A stretch of 64,000 nt of DNA, taken from NCBI GenBank assembly GCA_964035795.1, contig OZ038321.1, positions 8,759,446 through 8,823,445 of the forward strand. Direction: 5' to 3'. The notes beneath the pieces were generated by a model. The model saw nothing but the letters and a program-made list of their open reading frames with translations, had not been told where the DNA came from and did not search any database. Source of the stretch: Pterobdella sp. o SKG-2022. Lineage: Eukaryota > Annelida > Clitellata > Hirudinida > Piscicolidae. The translations under genes and the position numbers were made by a program. Within the stretch, counting starts at the first letter, position 1. Each line of letters opens with the position of its first letter. Positions 44,901-57,926 of this stretch are shown here, one piece after another.

Positions 44901-47900
44901 ATGAGATGATGTTCATTGCAAAGTAGCCCTCAAAACATCAAAGAATAGTTTTTCAAAGATGCTGAAGTTTTAATGCCGCATTTGAATTTTTAAAAATATC
45001 TTTTAAATCTTATAAATTTTTTTATTTATTTTTTTTTTCGATAGATTTCCCGTAGTTTAAATTTTCAGATTTCAAAAAAATTTGAAGCTTTTTTAATTTT
45101 TTCTCTCAATGTTTAAGAGTTTAAACAGGAGAGTTTGTTTTGTTTCAAAAAGTAAAAATAAACTTTTCATATTTTTTTTGTATTGTTTTTACTTTGAAGT
45201 TCTTATAAGTTTTAATAAATTTTATAAAAAATTCAAGTAAATCTCTAAGGAGCTTTGTATGTTATGTCTTGACGTTGAATATTCCCAACTTAGCAGCGGC
45301 AGTTTTACAGACTGTTTCTTGTTGTGCGGAATAAAACATTCTGACAATGAAAATGGTTTTATCAAATTATTGCAAGTCCCACACATCATTTTTAGCAGAA
45401 GAAAGGGTATGATGGTGTTGATGTATTTCATTATTCACATTTCTCAATATTAATATTAGCATATTATTATTCAACAAAAAATTTTTATAGAAAATAAGTC
45501 AAGAATGAAGCGACAAAAAACTATGTTCAAAGTTTTCAATTAAAATGACAAGCTAAGAAGTATTGTAAAGAACAATAGAAAAATTTAGTTTTGGAAACTA
45601 AAAATACTAGAATCGAAGCTCAACTTTTTCAATTCATGTATCATAATAGGAAGGAGTATTTCTAAAGCGTAATGAAAGCAGTACATGATTTCCTGATACT
45701 CTTCTTCAGACCATTTCATTTTTTTTTGATTATTTTCATGTAAGCCCAAGTGACCAGAAATGGAAGAAACTTGTGTAATGGTGTTTACTGAGGCTTTCTT
45801 TTTGAAGAAAGTCACATTTTGCAACAAATGTTTCTACCTCAGTCTGGTCTCTCACTGAAGGGCGCATCTCTTAATTGGATGTGGGTACCCTTTTTGGGGT
45901 TTTCATTTTATTTACATTAGCATAGTGAGATTCAGTTTGTTTTATAAAATTTATTTATATTTTTGTTTTGCTAGGTTTTTTGATACTTTTCGTACTACTT
46001 ATATTATGAATAATTTCACCATTATTGCCAAAAAATTCACCAAAAATTATTTTATCATCACTGTCATTGATATTTGCAACAAAATTCATTAAGTCTTAAA
46101 TATTACCATAAGTTATTGTATTATTATCGTTGTTACTAATTATATTGGAATTATCTGAGCTCAAATTTAACTATTCTATCGATTATACCCATATTATTTT
46201 TTGTTTTTATTTTCTTTTTTAGTCCTTTAATTTATTGTTTTTAATTATTTCAACCAGATTTATTTTTTTGGTTCATTTTTTTACTTTATTCTTGTTTATG
46301 CAAGATTGTTGTCTAACCTAAGTTCGACGTCATTTCTTTGGAGATAACTTTGAACTTCAATGACCATTTATAAAGATTTCATTGATATTTCATCAATTTA
46401 ATAATTTTTAATTGCAACTAATGTTTACAATTTTAATCTTTCAGCTTATATTTGGTATGTTTAAAGTTTTGAAAAATCATCTGTAAACCAAAAATCTTTG
46501 TTGAATAAAAAATTAACCTCTACTTCTTTCAAAGCTCTCAAACTTCTTTTTGTTGAAAACTTTTTTTGAGTTAAAAGTCCAAATACAGTCGCCAAGAAAC
46601 TACATGCATCCTGATGATTGTTGTTATTCCTATTTCCCATATAGAGCGTTTCAGTTTTACCCTAAAGTGCTTGACACACATGGCGGGTTCCTCAGACACC
46701 TTTCACCTGAAGATTCCACTCAATGACTATTTGCTTTGCCCTTGTGGGATCGCAATATACAACCATGCTACTTAATAAAGAAAATATACAAAATTTATTT
46801 TCTTCCACTCTTGTTTCAAGATAATGTTTTAAAAATGGCCTTGCATAGCATCCTTAGTTTTATAAAAAGAAATGAAATAGCTCAAAATAATCCTCTCGCA
46901 TAATTTAATCTATATCCTTACATATTGCATAATACTTGTCTCCTTTACATATTTATAGACAGTTTCAGATTTTTTCATTGTAAATCCATTTTAAAGCTTT
47001 TTCCATTCCAATATAAAGTTTTTCATTCAATTTATTTAACTTTTTTCTATTTTTTCCATTCCTTCTACACCTCATTATTTTTTATTTATGCTAAAAGTGT
47101 ATTTCTTATTTTGTTATAGTACTTACGACGTCATTTTGAGTTTTTGTTAGTTACCTGATAATGGTTTCTAAGGAATATCGATAAGCTTAGTTATAACTAT
47201 TGAAAAACATTACAATTGTTGCGTTTTGTCTTGTGCAATCATTTCTGCTCATGCATATATTATTAATGGAAACTTCAAATTTTTAGACGTTTTGCGATAG
47301 AGCGTAGTTAAAAAAACGCACTAAAATTTTTATTCTGATACTCATTTTTGATAACTTATGCAATTGCTACTAAGATCCTTTCTTCATACCCCATTAACAA
47401 AAACCTCCGAATAATTGACTTTTTGACAGAATGTTAGTGCTACACAGATACATCTCGGACATTTTATCACTCACATAAATCGCTTCTTTTTTTATTGTCA
47501 TTTTCATTTGCATGGTAATTACCAAGGAATTAATACGTAGTTGAGACAAAATATCGTAGCTAGAGGCTACCATTTTGTGTGATGTTGTGAGGCATGTCTG
47601 TGATGATGGCTTTGATCGATGAATCTCATATGCCGTTTGAGAACTTTTTTAAAAGATTTTTGACTCGAATTATAACTTTAATTTCAAAACCAAGTTTTAT
47701 GAAATGAAAAAATTATTTGAGTATAAAAAATGACCAGATTTTTGTTCTAAGTAATTAATACAATTTTTTTTTCAGACATACCGGTACTGTTTAACGTAAT
47801 TTTTAATCGTTAGCTCAAAAAAGTTTATCAATCTGTATTAATAAAAAATATGAAAAAAGCTCATCGTAAGATTAACTCACATCATCGACTATTTGATAAT

Positions 47901-47934
47901 GTATCTTAATTTTAGGGGCTAATTGGTGCTTTTA
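41972..47934. other. Probable GPCR intron or intergenic DNA
   Basis: No exon recognised. It contains a TA microsatellite at 43506-43524, an A-rich plus strand at 43.5-44.0 kb, and a CCTGATAATGG motif at 47154 (see findings). A block at 46.6-46.8 kb is less A+T-rich but has no readable domain. Confidence 0.4.
43506..43524. repeat. (TA)n microsatellite
   Basis: Short TA run between GATA and GATATTG. A similar short run lies near 10306-10322. Confidence 0.8.
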
Positions 47935-47944
47935 TTTCATTCTC

Positions 47945-48070
47945 ACTATCACCTCCTTCATCATCTTCAACATCTTCATCATCATCATCATCATCATCTT
48001 CATCATCATCATCTTCATCTTTATCATCTTCATCATCATCATCTTCATCATATTCATCCTCATTATTATC
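47945..48070. repeat. (ATC/TTC)n triplet repeat with acidic-tract ORF
   Basis: The plus strand consists of CATCAT/CTTCAT triplets. The minus strand is open from ATG 48109 to a stop near 47912 and would encode MNHRPMWKQKLHDDNNEDEY followed by a long Asp/Glu tract and ENEIKAPISP. Such a tract resembles acidic tails of nuclear or secretory chaperone-type proteins, but the ORF is mostly a by-product of the repeat. I treat it as a microsatellite. Confidence 0.8.
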
Positions 48071-48109
48071 GTCGTGCAACTTTTGCTTCCACATTGGACG
48101 GTGGTTCAT

Positions 48110-49316
48110 AATGACTTTTTCACCCCTAACGGTTTGGAGAAAGTTCCGGTTTGAGTCTCATTTTTCTATATCATTATGAGCGTAATTACAAATTTTTCTG
48201 TATAAATGCCTGACATCGTATAATGAATCTTATTAGATATAAATTAGCGTAATACATGATAATGTAAATTCAAATTACCAAAAGCCTCGTAAACCCTGAA
48301 GCTTCTTTATAATCGTCAGAGGCTTATGTTAGTGAATCATCACTTGATATGCGCTGCTTTATGCTCCCACTATCAAGCTTTTAAGTCACTTTTCATCACG
48401 TGCCAGTGTTTTTTGACAAATCTAAATATTTTAACGTTTGTTTTTTTTCATACAACTAGACCAAACTATAAATGCCTCGAATATATTGTTCTATGCGAAG
48501 TTATAATTGATGAAGGCATCTTAAATTTGATTTGATGAAACTATATCATTAAAGTTTGAAAAAAACAGCCTTTATAACAAAAAACACAAACTTCGTTCAA
48601 TCTTAATATCGTCATTTAATGACATCTATCACAGTAAAAACCCCTTAAGTCGTGCATATTTCTCAGGCTTAGCGGCTGAGTAGTAAGAGGTTTTTATGAT
48701 TGATTGTGGCTTGTTTGTGAGGTTTGTATTTATGAGGCTGTTTTATCAAGCTTCTTTTTATTGTTATTTTTCATTTTTATGAAGCAATTTCGTCTATTTG
48801 TTTGATTTCATCTTCAATTTCAAAATTCTCAAAATATCACTTTTTTCATAAGTTTTATTCAACTTCTTTACAGTAATAATCTGTTTTGAGGATTTGACTA
48901 AGCTTTCCAATGAATTTGAAGTGCAAACTATCAAAGAGACTGTGTGTTTCAAAATTAAATTCAAAATGTTTTCAGCTTTTAGTGAACAACCAGTAATTGT
49001 CTTGAAACTGTAAGTTTTTAGTCAGGATGTAATCTGCTTACACCTTTGTAGCATTGTGTTATTTTGTGTCTGTGTCCTTTATTGGATTACGCCGTTGAGA
49101 TTTTTACAAACTTTTTCACTTCCAAAATCTTTTTAAGACATTGTATGTATTTTTTTATATAATTTTTCATTGAGAACTTCAAATTAAAAAGTTTTTTAGA
49201 TAAATTTATTTCAATTAACTATAATTTTAAAAGTAAGATCTTACCATGAAACATTAGCTAGCTACTAACTCATCAAAAATTATATTCTTTTTTATTTTCT
49301 CCAAAAGCCACAATAA
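48110..49316. other. Nothing recognised
   Basis: A+T-rich sequence with no gene or repeat that I can support. Confidence 0.4.
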
Positions 49317-49425
49317 AATGAATATAATTTCCGAACACTAGTTAGTTTATTGAGATACGAAGCTTTTCGTTATCAACGTAGCATTCTCAAGTATATCTAA
49401 CTAGTGTTCTGAAACTATATTCATT
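49317..49425 (-). mobile_element. Solo terminal repeat of a Penelope-like element
   Basis: Arms 49317-49345 and 49397-49425 are inverted repeats matching at 27 of 29 positions (left arm ends GAACACTAGTTAG). The 51-base centre, read on the minus strand, gives ATACTTGAGAATGCTACG and TTGATAACGAAAAGCTTCG. This parallels TACTTGACAATGTTACTTTG and TTAACGAAAAGCTTTGTACT in the 3' end of the Penelope-like element at 53.6 kb, and both are followed by an AATAAA-like stretch and a TAGTGTTC arm. It is therefore a solo or non-autonomous copy of that terminus. Confidence 0.65.
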
Positions 49426-52400
49426 ATATTCTTTTCAAATAAATTTGATTATTAATGACTGATGGTTCATGAGAATATCTAACTTATTGAGAAATATTTT
49501 TTTTCAAATAAATGGATATAAAAATTTTTTAATTTTGAAGTTCAAAATCAGAAAATTTCATAATGAATAAAAAACGCTAAAGATGTGTTTTAGTTTATAA
49601 TCTAATTTGTTTTAGCAGTGTTCCATTCATAATATAGTAAAAAAGATCAAATTTTGATAAATGACGTCTAAATTTCAAAATTGAGAGAAAAATTTTTTTT
49701 CTGAGCCAAAGTAAAGTAATAAAATTTTGGAAATATAGCTTTATAATTTAAAACGTTTTTTTGGGAAAACAAGAGTTGGAGAAATTTATTATGAGGTATA
49801 ATATATAATGGCAAATTTTGAAATAGTCTGCAAAAAAATAACCAATAAATTTGAAAATATTAATAAAAACAAAAAAAGAAAATTTATAAAAATAAAACTG
49901 AAAACTACATGAAAATGACAAAAACAAGAAAGATAACATATGGCGAAAGATATTTGAGTCAATGAAGCTAAGATATGCTATACTAAATAGAATTAGAAAA
50001 TTAATGGAAAATAAATAAAAATGAGTATGAAAATAAATATACTAAAAATTTATCAACACTAAAAACCCATAAACTTCAAATGTAATAAAAAACTAACCAA
50101 AATGTTCCCAGTGCAAAATATTGTACCCAGTGTTCATGGTGGCCACAAAAGTGAGGTAGTGAGAAGAAGGTAGCAAAAGGATGGGTTAGAAAGTAATGAT
50201 GACGTTATCAAAGAGCATAACACCAATTATAATTCAAACTTGAAATTCTCAAAAAAATCGTAAAAAATAAATTAATTGAAAAACAGAATAAATACAAAAT
50301 TGGATGTAACAGCTGACAAAATTGAAAAAGAATAGCATGTCACGCTCCACTTTGCTGGGTTATAGTGAGATGAACTTTACACATGGTTGATTTAAGAAGC
50401 TTTAGACTTTTGAAGTTTCTTTATAATCATAGTATAATATAATTGATCTCGTTAAGTCAAGGCTAAATACAGAAATTCTAGAAGCTCAAGAAAAGTTGCA
50501 AACAGTACAAAAAGGTGTTTGACGTCAAAAAACATTTCATGTATAAGTGAAAAAAGGAAGAAAACAAAGTGTGCACTGAGAAAACTTGTTGAAAGTAACA
50601 ATGGCGAAATAGAAAGAATAGGGTGAGAAAGGGCAAATTTTATCAAAAATCTAAAAAGCCGAAATGAATTGTCGAAAAATATGGAATGCAAAAAATAAAA
50701 TTATAAAATTGATAATAACGGAAAGTACATATGGAATACTGGTGAACAAATGAAAAAACTGAAAAAGGTAAATGAGAACATATGATAAGATGTGATTAGT
50801 TGGAAAGAAGTAGAAAAAGTGAAAGTTAAATGGATTGGAAGCAAAGAAGATAAAGTTCAAAAACTTCAACAATCCATAGAAAAATAAGCATACAAAACTA
50901 TTGTCTAAAGAATTCTAACAATAATCATAAAACTTGAATTTCGAGAATTTAATGATAAAAACCAATAAAATTAGGAAATCGATCATTGATGTGGGAACGA
51001 TGGGAAAGGAATAACAATGAGAAGCAGAGATTTAAAGGTTGAATGAATCAATAGGTGTTAAGTTGGTAAACAAAAGGAACTAAAAATATTTAATGAGACT
51101 AAATTAATTAAGAGACTGCATTGACAGAATAATCGATGAAACAACCGAAAGTGAAAACATGGAAGCACACCCCATTTGGATGAAAACATTGCAGCCATCA
51201 ACTCAAACCGACAGTACGTTAAGAAACAGTGCAACAAACAGAGCTGTCGTCGTTGCTAACAACACTGTACAACGCCAATAAGCAGACTGAAAAAAAACAT
51301 GCTTTGGTTTTAAGATTTTCAACAATACAAAGACATACAATTTTAAAGTTTACGCTTATTAGATCAAAACGTGCTTTTGAAGTCTAGCAAAAAAGGCGAT
51401 GGTTAAATGAGATAGAGAACTGGATTTTTAAGAGCTATTCAAAGATAGCGGTTTTTAGAATGAATTGAATAAAACAAAGAAAGTCTTAGAAGCATTAATT
51501 AAAAGATGGAAAATTCATACGATGGAAGTTTAAAAATGTCTTAAATACCATTGCCATTCTGTTGCTAGATCACTTGGAATAAATTGAAACAAATGAAGAA
51601 TGATGGTGTTCATGTGATCAAATATAAAATTTTAAAGACATTTTAAAAGTCGATTATTCAAAGTTTGAAAAATAATTAGCATGAATTTAAAAAATTATAC
51701 GTTACTTCATTTTCTATAAGATTCAGAAAAAAAAAGATTATGCATAGGTTAAGATGATTATAATGAAACTTGTCATATAGTTTTCTAATGAATACTTCAA
51801 ATTCAGTATCCTGGTTTCTTTTTAAACTCATATTGAAACTCTGAGTTGATGCAACAATAAGCTCACTCGTTAGAACGTATTGTAGTTTGATTTAATAAAA
51901 ATTTTTTTGATTTCATTTTTCAACAGAAATTACTAATTTGACTTTTGGAGAACATCATATTTATTTTTTGATAAATTTTATTGAAAAAAATAGAATAAAA
52001 ATTAGTAGTCCACATGGAGCTGCGCCATGTGGAACCAATCAATTGTGTAACCGAATCATCAAATAGAGGCGATCAAATGGTGGACATTTTTATTAAAAGT
52101 TGAAATTAAAAATATAAAAATAAACTCACTGCAAAAAAACACCTTCAAAATTTACAATTTACTATTCATTTTCTTAAACAATAATTAAATTCGTGTAAAT
52201 GAGTTTTGCCTGAATGGTGGAAAATAAAAGTTACTGCATAATTTAAACAGTGGACGCAATCTTTATTTTGTTTGTTGGTATTTGTCTCCTAAGTACATGG
52301 CAGTTTGTGGTTATTTTTAGTTAACTTTGTTTTCATTCATAATTAGTTCTATTTTTCCCCTTTTTATTATTTTCCCATTAAAACTTGCTTAAAGAATAGA

Positions 52401-52828
52401 ATTTCACACATCTAATTGCACAATCGTGTCAAAAAGTCCAACTTTATATCTCTTTCTCCTCGGAGATAAAAGCCTTTCTGAAACATTTAAATGAGACACG
52501 TTCATATATCAAAGAGTTTTTTTAATTATATCTTTTCAACTGAAACTTTTTCATTGACTTGCTGCATGCAAAACCACTACGAAGAATCAAATAGCGTTAG
52601 TCAATGCTAGTATTAAAAGTCGTCGCATTAAGAGCCAAGAAAGTTATAAATCACTGGAAAAAATTCTTATATTTTTCAACATCTAAAAGAAACCGCTCAG
52701 ATTGTGATGTTGTTGGAAAAGGTTTGGAGAAGCTTAAGTGCTGAAAAGGTGGCAAAATATTTTTGTCGTCAAAAGTTAAAACAGAAGAGTAATTAAATAA
52801 TAATCTTTTTTAGCCAAAGTAAATACTG
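49426..52828. other. Nothing recognised
   Basis: A-rich on the plus strand from about 49.8 to 51.3 kb. Open frames on the minus strand here are long runs of F, L, I and S with no domain, and I regard them as composition effects. Confidence 0.4.
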
Positions 52829-52851
52829 AAAATTATTTGAACACTAAAGGT
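52829..52851 (+). repeat. Left arm of 23-base inverted repeat
   Basis: Exact reverse complement of 53637-53659. It lies 14 bases before the ATG of the GIY-YIG ORF. Confidence 0.95.
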
Positions 52852-52865
52852 GGAGGGTGTCCAGG

Positions 52866-53341
52866 ATGGCAAAAAGAGAATCCTATTTCAAGATTCCATT
52901 TTGTCAGAAAAACGAATCCTGCATTTTCAAATACATTGAGAAATTGAATTCTTTCACTAGCAATCAGATTAAGTTCTTGTTTTCTTGGGTGACACATAAG
53001 ATTAGAGCCCTCTTCCCTCTCAAGGATAGGAATTCCCATGTTCACAATGTCATTTATAAAGGAGAGTGTAGTTGCAAGGAGACGTATGTAGGCGAGACCA
53101 AGAGAAATGCTACTACCAGATGGGCAAAGCACAAGGCTACAAATGGCACATCAGAACCTTCCAAACACATTTCCAGAAATCCCTCTCATAAGTTCGAATG
53201 GAAAGTACTGAGCAGAGCCCCAGGTGATCGGAGGAAAAGAAGAATTTTGGAAGCTTTTTTCATCAAAATGTTGAATTCATCAATCAACGACCATAGAGAC
53301 ATTATAAAGCTTTGGTTATTTAGAAATGGAATTACATAATT
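52866..53341 (+). CDS. Penelope GIY-YIG endonuclease domain
   Basis: From the ATG at 52866, 157-158 codons. The GIY-YIG core begins at VIYKGECSCKETYVGETKRN (about 62-81), with the CxC pair typical of Penelope nucleases, then TRWAKHK, SKHISRNPSHKFEWKVLSRA and RRKRRILEAFFI with the presumed catalytic Glu129. It ends with INDHRDIIKLWLFRNGIT. This domain nicks target DNA for Penelope retrotransposition. The N-terminal part (KIPFCQKNES, IRALFPLKDRNS) is the linker after the RT. The frame is intact to its stop, suggesting a fairly recent insertion, but the missing RT means it cannot act alone. Confidence 0.9.
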
Positions 53342-53379
53342 TGGCAAATAATTTTTTTGTTTAGAACTGCCTTTTTAAT

Positions 53380-53545
53380 GTTTTATTTTATTTTATTTTT
53401 TTTTAATTTTATTCATTTATTTTATTATTATTTATTTATTTTATTATTATTATTATTTATTTTATTATTATTATTATTATTATTTATTTTAATTATTATT
53501 TTTTTTTTTTTATTTTTTTTTTTTTTAATTTAATTTAATTTTATC
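53380..53545. repeat. TTTTATTA/ATT-rich low-complexity tract
   Basis: Tandem TTTTATTA and ATT units and a long T run, in the 3' UTR of the Penelope-like element. Confidence 0.9.
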
Positions 53546-53636
53546 TTTGGTCAGAATATAAACAACGGTGTATGTGAATTTTAACGTACTTGACAATGTT
53601 ACTTTGTTAACGAAAAGCTTTGTACTTAATAAAATT

Positions 53637-53659
53637 ACCTTTAGTGTTCAAATAATTTT
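53637..53659 (-). repeat. Right arm of 23-base inverted repeat
   Basis: Exact reverse complement of 52829-52851; follows an AATAAAATT stretch. Confidence 0.95.
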
Positions 53660-56600
53660 TAGAAGAGTAATTCTCATCTTGCAGTTCTTTATTGCCCTTA
53701 GCAGTTATGAAAACTGAAACTGTTATGTTTGTGTTTGAGATACAAATATGACAAGTCTTTTGTTTGAGCGACTACATTACTGAAACCTATATGATCTTAC
53801 AGACAGTTCTATGGCGCAGTCTTTCTTAGTGTTGAATGTAGTTGGTCTGTATAGTCGAAGTCTTTCTCTAGATTGAAGTTTCATAGCTGATCTGCTGTGC
53901 GCAAGATTCTGAAATGGCCCTTCAACTATTTGTATGGCAATTTCATAATTGGTAAAAAACTCACTTAGCTTTCTACATAAAAATCATAATAAAAAAAGGC
54001 CAAAGTATTTGTAAAAGCACTAGCAGCTGAGACTTCAATGACCTGAAACTTCCAGCAATGATGAGGCATGTTTCAGTTTCATGATATGCTTCCTTATACT
54101 TTGTTTTAATCTATTAGCAATTATATTTTGATTTGAAAAACTTTTTTCCATTTAAATTATTTTTTACTTTTTTTATTTTACGTCATTTAATTGAGTTTTC
54201 ACCTTTTTGTATACTTTTCATATTTTATGAACTGAGTTTAATTTACTGCTTTAAATTAAAGTGATTAATGAATATTTTTTAAAATAATCTGATTAAATGT
54301 AAAAACACTAACTTGATGAAATTAATATTGATAATAAGTTATCAAAAGAAATTTTATTTTCACAAAATTAATTTAGTCAATTGAAACTTTATGAAAAAAT
54401 AAAAAATGTTTACACTTTTCAAATTTTATCAATTCTAAATTTCCAATTCTATAAATCTCTTTTTTACTTCAAACTATAATGATATTCTCATTTTTGGGTT
54501 TTGATATAAAAAACATTAAAGAAAACTAGATAATTTCAATAGATTAAAAAAATGAGTTTAACTTTTCTTTAAATAATGATCTGTTTTATCTTTTTAATTT
54601 TCAATATTAGTTTGATTTTTATTTAGACTCTTGTTTTCAACAATTATTCTAATTTTTTCCATAAATTCTCTATCTTTGTGAGTTTTATCGGGATAGAACC
54701 ATTTTCACAAATTTCAAGATCGTGCAGCAAAATGGCTTAATCTTCTTGGTTATATTTTGAGCTTTCTGCTTTACACCTTCATTCTACAGTTTTGAAAACA
54801 ACACTTATGTTGGGAACTAGTCAACCAGAAATTTTTCCTTTCAAACTTCTTAAGTCTATCATAAAAAGTTTTATTTTATGTCCAAACCATCACAGTACCC
54901 ATTATGCTTATACACATTGAACTTATTTTGCAGCGTTTTTAAGCCCATCTATCAATCATTCACGATTAACTTGAACCAAAATAAATATGACCTGAAAGAC
55001 CATATGAGGTAGCAGGGGATTGTATCATAACATAATCATGCTAATTAGTATGCATTCGGTAACCAATGAAGAGCTTTGTGTTGTTTCAAAATATTTGACT
55101 AATAAATTGCAGCATCGCTGGTTGTTATTGTAAATTACCTTATTACACAAGTTTTGCGTTTCATACAAATCTGTTAAAAAAACTTCTGATCAGAATATAT
55201 CAACTGGGCAATCCGCTGCAAAAGCACGGTACAAAACAATATCAAGATGTTTACAGTGGCATGAACCTCATGAAGGTTTCACAGGGTAGAACTGGCTTTA
55301 AAAAAAAATTTTCAACCAGTACTTTCAAACTTAGATTTACCTAAAACTAGTTTCCAGCAAGTTGGTTGATGTCAGTCTCTGCTTAGCAAAATCGATTTAC
55401 AACACCTCTCGCCAAATATAACTGAACCTTTATTTGACCAACAAGTGAACATCAACAGCAAAACTTTATAGTCAATCTTTTCACTAATTTTAAGCTCGTG
55501 CAGGTATGGCTGAGCAAGATTTATGTGATTATGTTTACTGGTGCCTGCAATGAGTATGGTAAAAAGCTATAATATTGTCATTAATTTTTTAAGCTCAGTG
55601 TAAAACTTAAAATATTTTGCTAGTTACATGCTCCATAAACTCTGGTTCTGGTTTTAGTTCAAGTATTATGCTATAAAAACAGTGAAATCACTCATTTTCT
55701 TTTTTTATTTTATGCTAAAATACAAATCTCTTCTATAATGAGGGAATATATTAAAGCTTAGAAGTTAAAAACATTGATGCATCTAATGGGATATTGATGC
55801 GGCTCAAAAACTTTATGAAATGCTTGAAGTTTTATTATAACAGTTATTTTTTACCAATAAACTTTTCAATAAAAATTCCAATAAAATTGAGAATTAGGTA
55901 ATTTTACTTTTCAAAATTATTAAAAAACTTTACAGCAAATGTGATAAAAACTTTTCACTAGGCAAGCTTCTATCAGGTCTAGTACTCTGTTTCACTAGTA
56001 ACACAAAGAACAAATTTACAATGACTCGTTGTCTGTACTTTTGAACATTCTTAATCTTTTGCAATTCATTTTTACCAGCAAATTTTTAAAGATTTCAAGT
56101 ACTAACACTTCTGCCTACAGGTAAATCAGCCATAAGAATCCTCCTTTTTATGGCTTTTTGTCGTCAGTGGTCATCATTTCAAAACCATGTCAAAACGTAT
56201 CAATGTAATCAGGCTTTTTCAAACAGACTTTTTATCAGTTTCAATCGTTTCTGCAGCAAATTTCAAGATTGAATTATAAAAATATTATAAAATAGTTTTG
56301 CGATATTTCATTTATCGCTAAATTGAATATTTACAGCAAAATATATCAATTAAATGATAGAAAAAATGAAAATCTAACATTGTGAACAATTAGCCTCAAA
56401 ACTGTGAATCATAAAAAACGACAAAATTTGAATTTTTTATTGTTTTGACGAAGCTTTTCGGCATATCCGGTAACCTGATGATGGTATTTGTTGGAAAAAC
56501 AAGTTTTTTCCCAGTTTACATTGTTCTACTCAACAGAGATTCAACTGCATTAACAACTACATATTTCAAAAAAGGTTAGCTTCGTCATGGAGTTAAAAAT

Positions 56601-56683
56601 TTTCAAAAGTATGAAACTAGTGAGAAATTATGATAAACTAAAATGAACTCATGGAAAACACTTATCTTTGTCATTCTTGTCGA
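53660..56683. other. Nothing recognised except a hairpin-like motif
   Basis: No gene. GACGAAGCTTTTCGGCATAT followed by CCTGATGATGG lies at 56447-56484 and resembles motifs near Penelope 3' ends (see findings). Confidence 0.4.
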
Positions 56684-56870
56684 CACCCATATAGCTTAGA
56701 GGTAGAGCATAAGGCTAATTATATAAAGTTACCGGGTCCGATCCCGCGTTGGCAGACATATAGGACCTGTTCCACAGTGCGTTTTTGCTACATTAAATTT
56801 GTTGCAAGCGCTTTGATCTATATGGAAAAGTTCTTTATAAATACCTCATTACATTACATTCCATTTCTTA
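56684..56870 (+). mobile_element. tRNA-derived SINE, family B (copy 3)
   Basis: The head at 56684-56756 includes TAGCTTAGAGGTAGAGC and GGGTCCGATCCC. The body has GTTCCACAGTGCGTTTTTGC and TACATTAAATTTGTTGCAA, and the tail is CATTACATTACATTCC. The open reading frame across it (56651-56974) is a by-product. Confidence 0.85.
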
Positions 56871-57926
56871 GGTCATTGTCTATGTTCAAATTGGTTTGCA
56901 GAAAGACCCTGATTAAAGAATTTATAATTTTTATATACGGTAGCGGGTATGAAATAGAGGTTGAAAGAATGTAGAAGTTTGTAAGCTACGATGAGGCCCG
57001 AATGCCCTTCTCTGAAGCAAAGCACCGAACTAGATTTTTATAAAATAATTCACTTTTTAAATTGAAACCGTTTGAAAAATAATCTTTTTGAGACAAACGT
57101 AGTAATTATAAATTTCCAAATTTAGAATATTTAAAAAATAAGTTTCTAACTCTCACAAAAAAAATAAAAGGAATTTAATAGAAGTCTTTTCAAAAAGCAA
57201 GGGCAAACAATAAAATGCTCCAAAAGAGAATTTAAAATTATAAAAGTTTTTTGATTCTGAATTGGTTGACAATTTGTACAAATGTTTGTTTTGAGAACAT
57301 CAGATAAAAATAAAAATGGCTTTAATTTTTGTAAAAAATAATTAAAGATTACATTAAGCTCAAATTTTACAAGCCTATAACTTCTTATTTCTGAACCATT
57401 TGAAAAACATGACTTTTCGAACAATTAAATTCATTTACAGAGTTCTCTCGACAATAATATTGCTTCCAATTTCAAAAGTTTCACTAAAAGATCTCTTTTT
57501 TACTTTTTTTTATACTATCTCTAAGTGATTTTCACTTTAAAAATCTTTCGCCATATAAATCTTTTCTTTAAGTTAAAAGTGCATTGGCGAGGCAGATGGA
57601 AATTATGAATTTTTCAAATCAAAACACATTGCTCTGCAGTTTAGCTTTACGAAATCATTAATAAAAGTTCAAGCTTGATTTTAAAAATTGTTTTCATTTT
57701 TTCACAAAAGCTCTAATCATTCATAATGTTTTTCCATTCATTTTTGCTTTTTTCTAAGTTGTTATTTCATTTTTAAATGTCGGAGTTTAAGTTTTTATAG
57801 ATGAATTTATGATAAACACTTGTCTGCAAACACTCCCATTTTATTGAACTCACTTGGTTAACACCCCGTAATAATGTCTGCTCATTTTTGTATTACTTTC
57901 AATTTTATCGACATTTTTACTTCAAA

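Larger units (their letters stand above)
52829..53659 (+). mobile_element. Penelope-like element fragment with inverted termini
   Basis: A GIY-YIG endonuclease ORF (52866-53341) and a T/A-rich 3' UTR are enclosed by a perfect 23-base inverted repeat: 52829-52851 (ends TTTGAACACTAAAGGT) and 53637-53659 (begins ACCTTTAGTGTTCAAA). With one mismatch the match extends to 27 bases. The reverse transcriptase part expected upstream is absent, so the copy is strongly 5' truncated. Penelope elements are known for terminal repeats in direct or inverted arrangement. Confidence 0.85.

Noticed and set aside
47923..48111. His-rich plus-strand ORF
   Set aside because: Translation of the CATCAT triplet repeat.
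49748..50872. Several minus-strand ORFs rich in F, L, I and S
   Set aside because: They arise from A-rich plus-strand sequence; no motif, no splice logic.
56651..56974. 107-codon plus-strand ORF
   Set aside because: It crosses a tRNA-derived SINE; the SINE explains the sequence.
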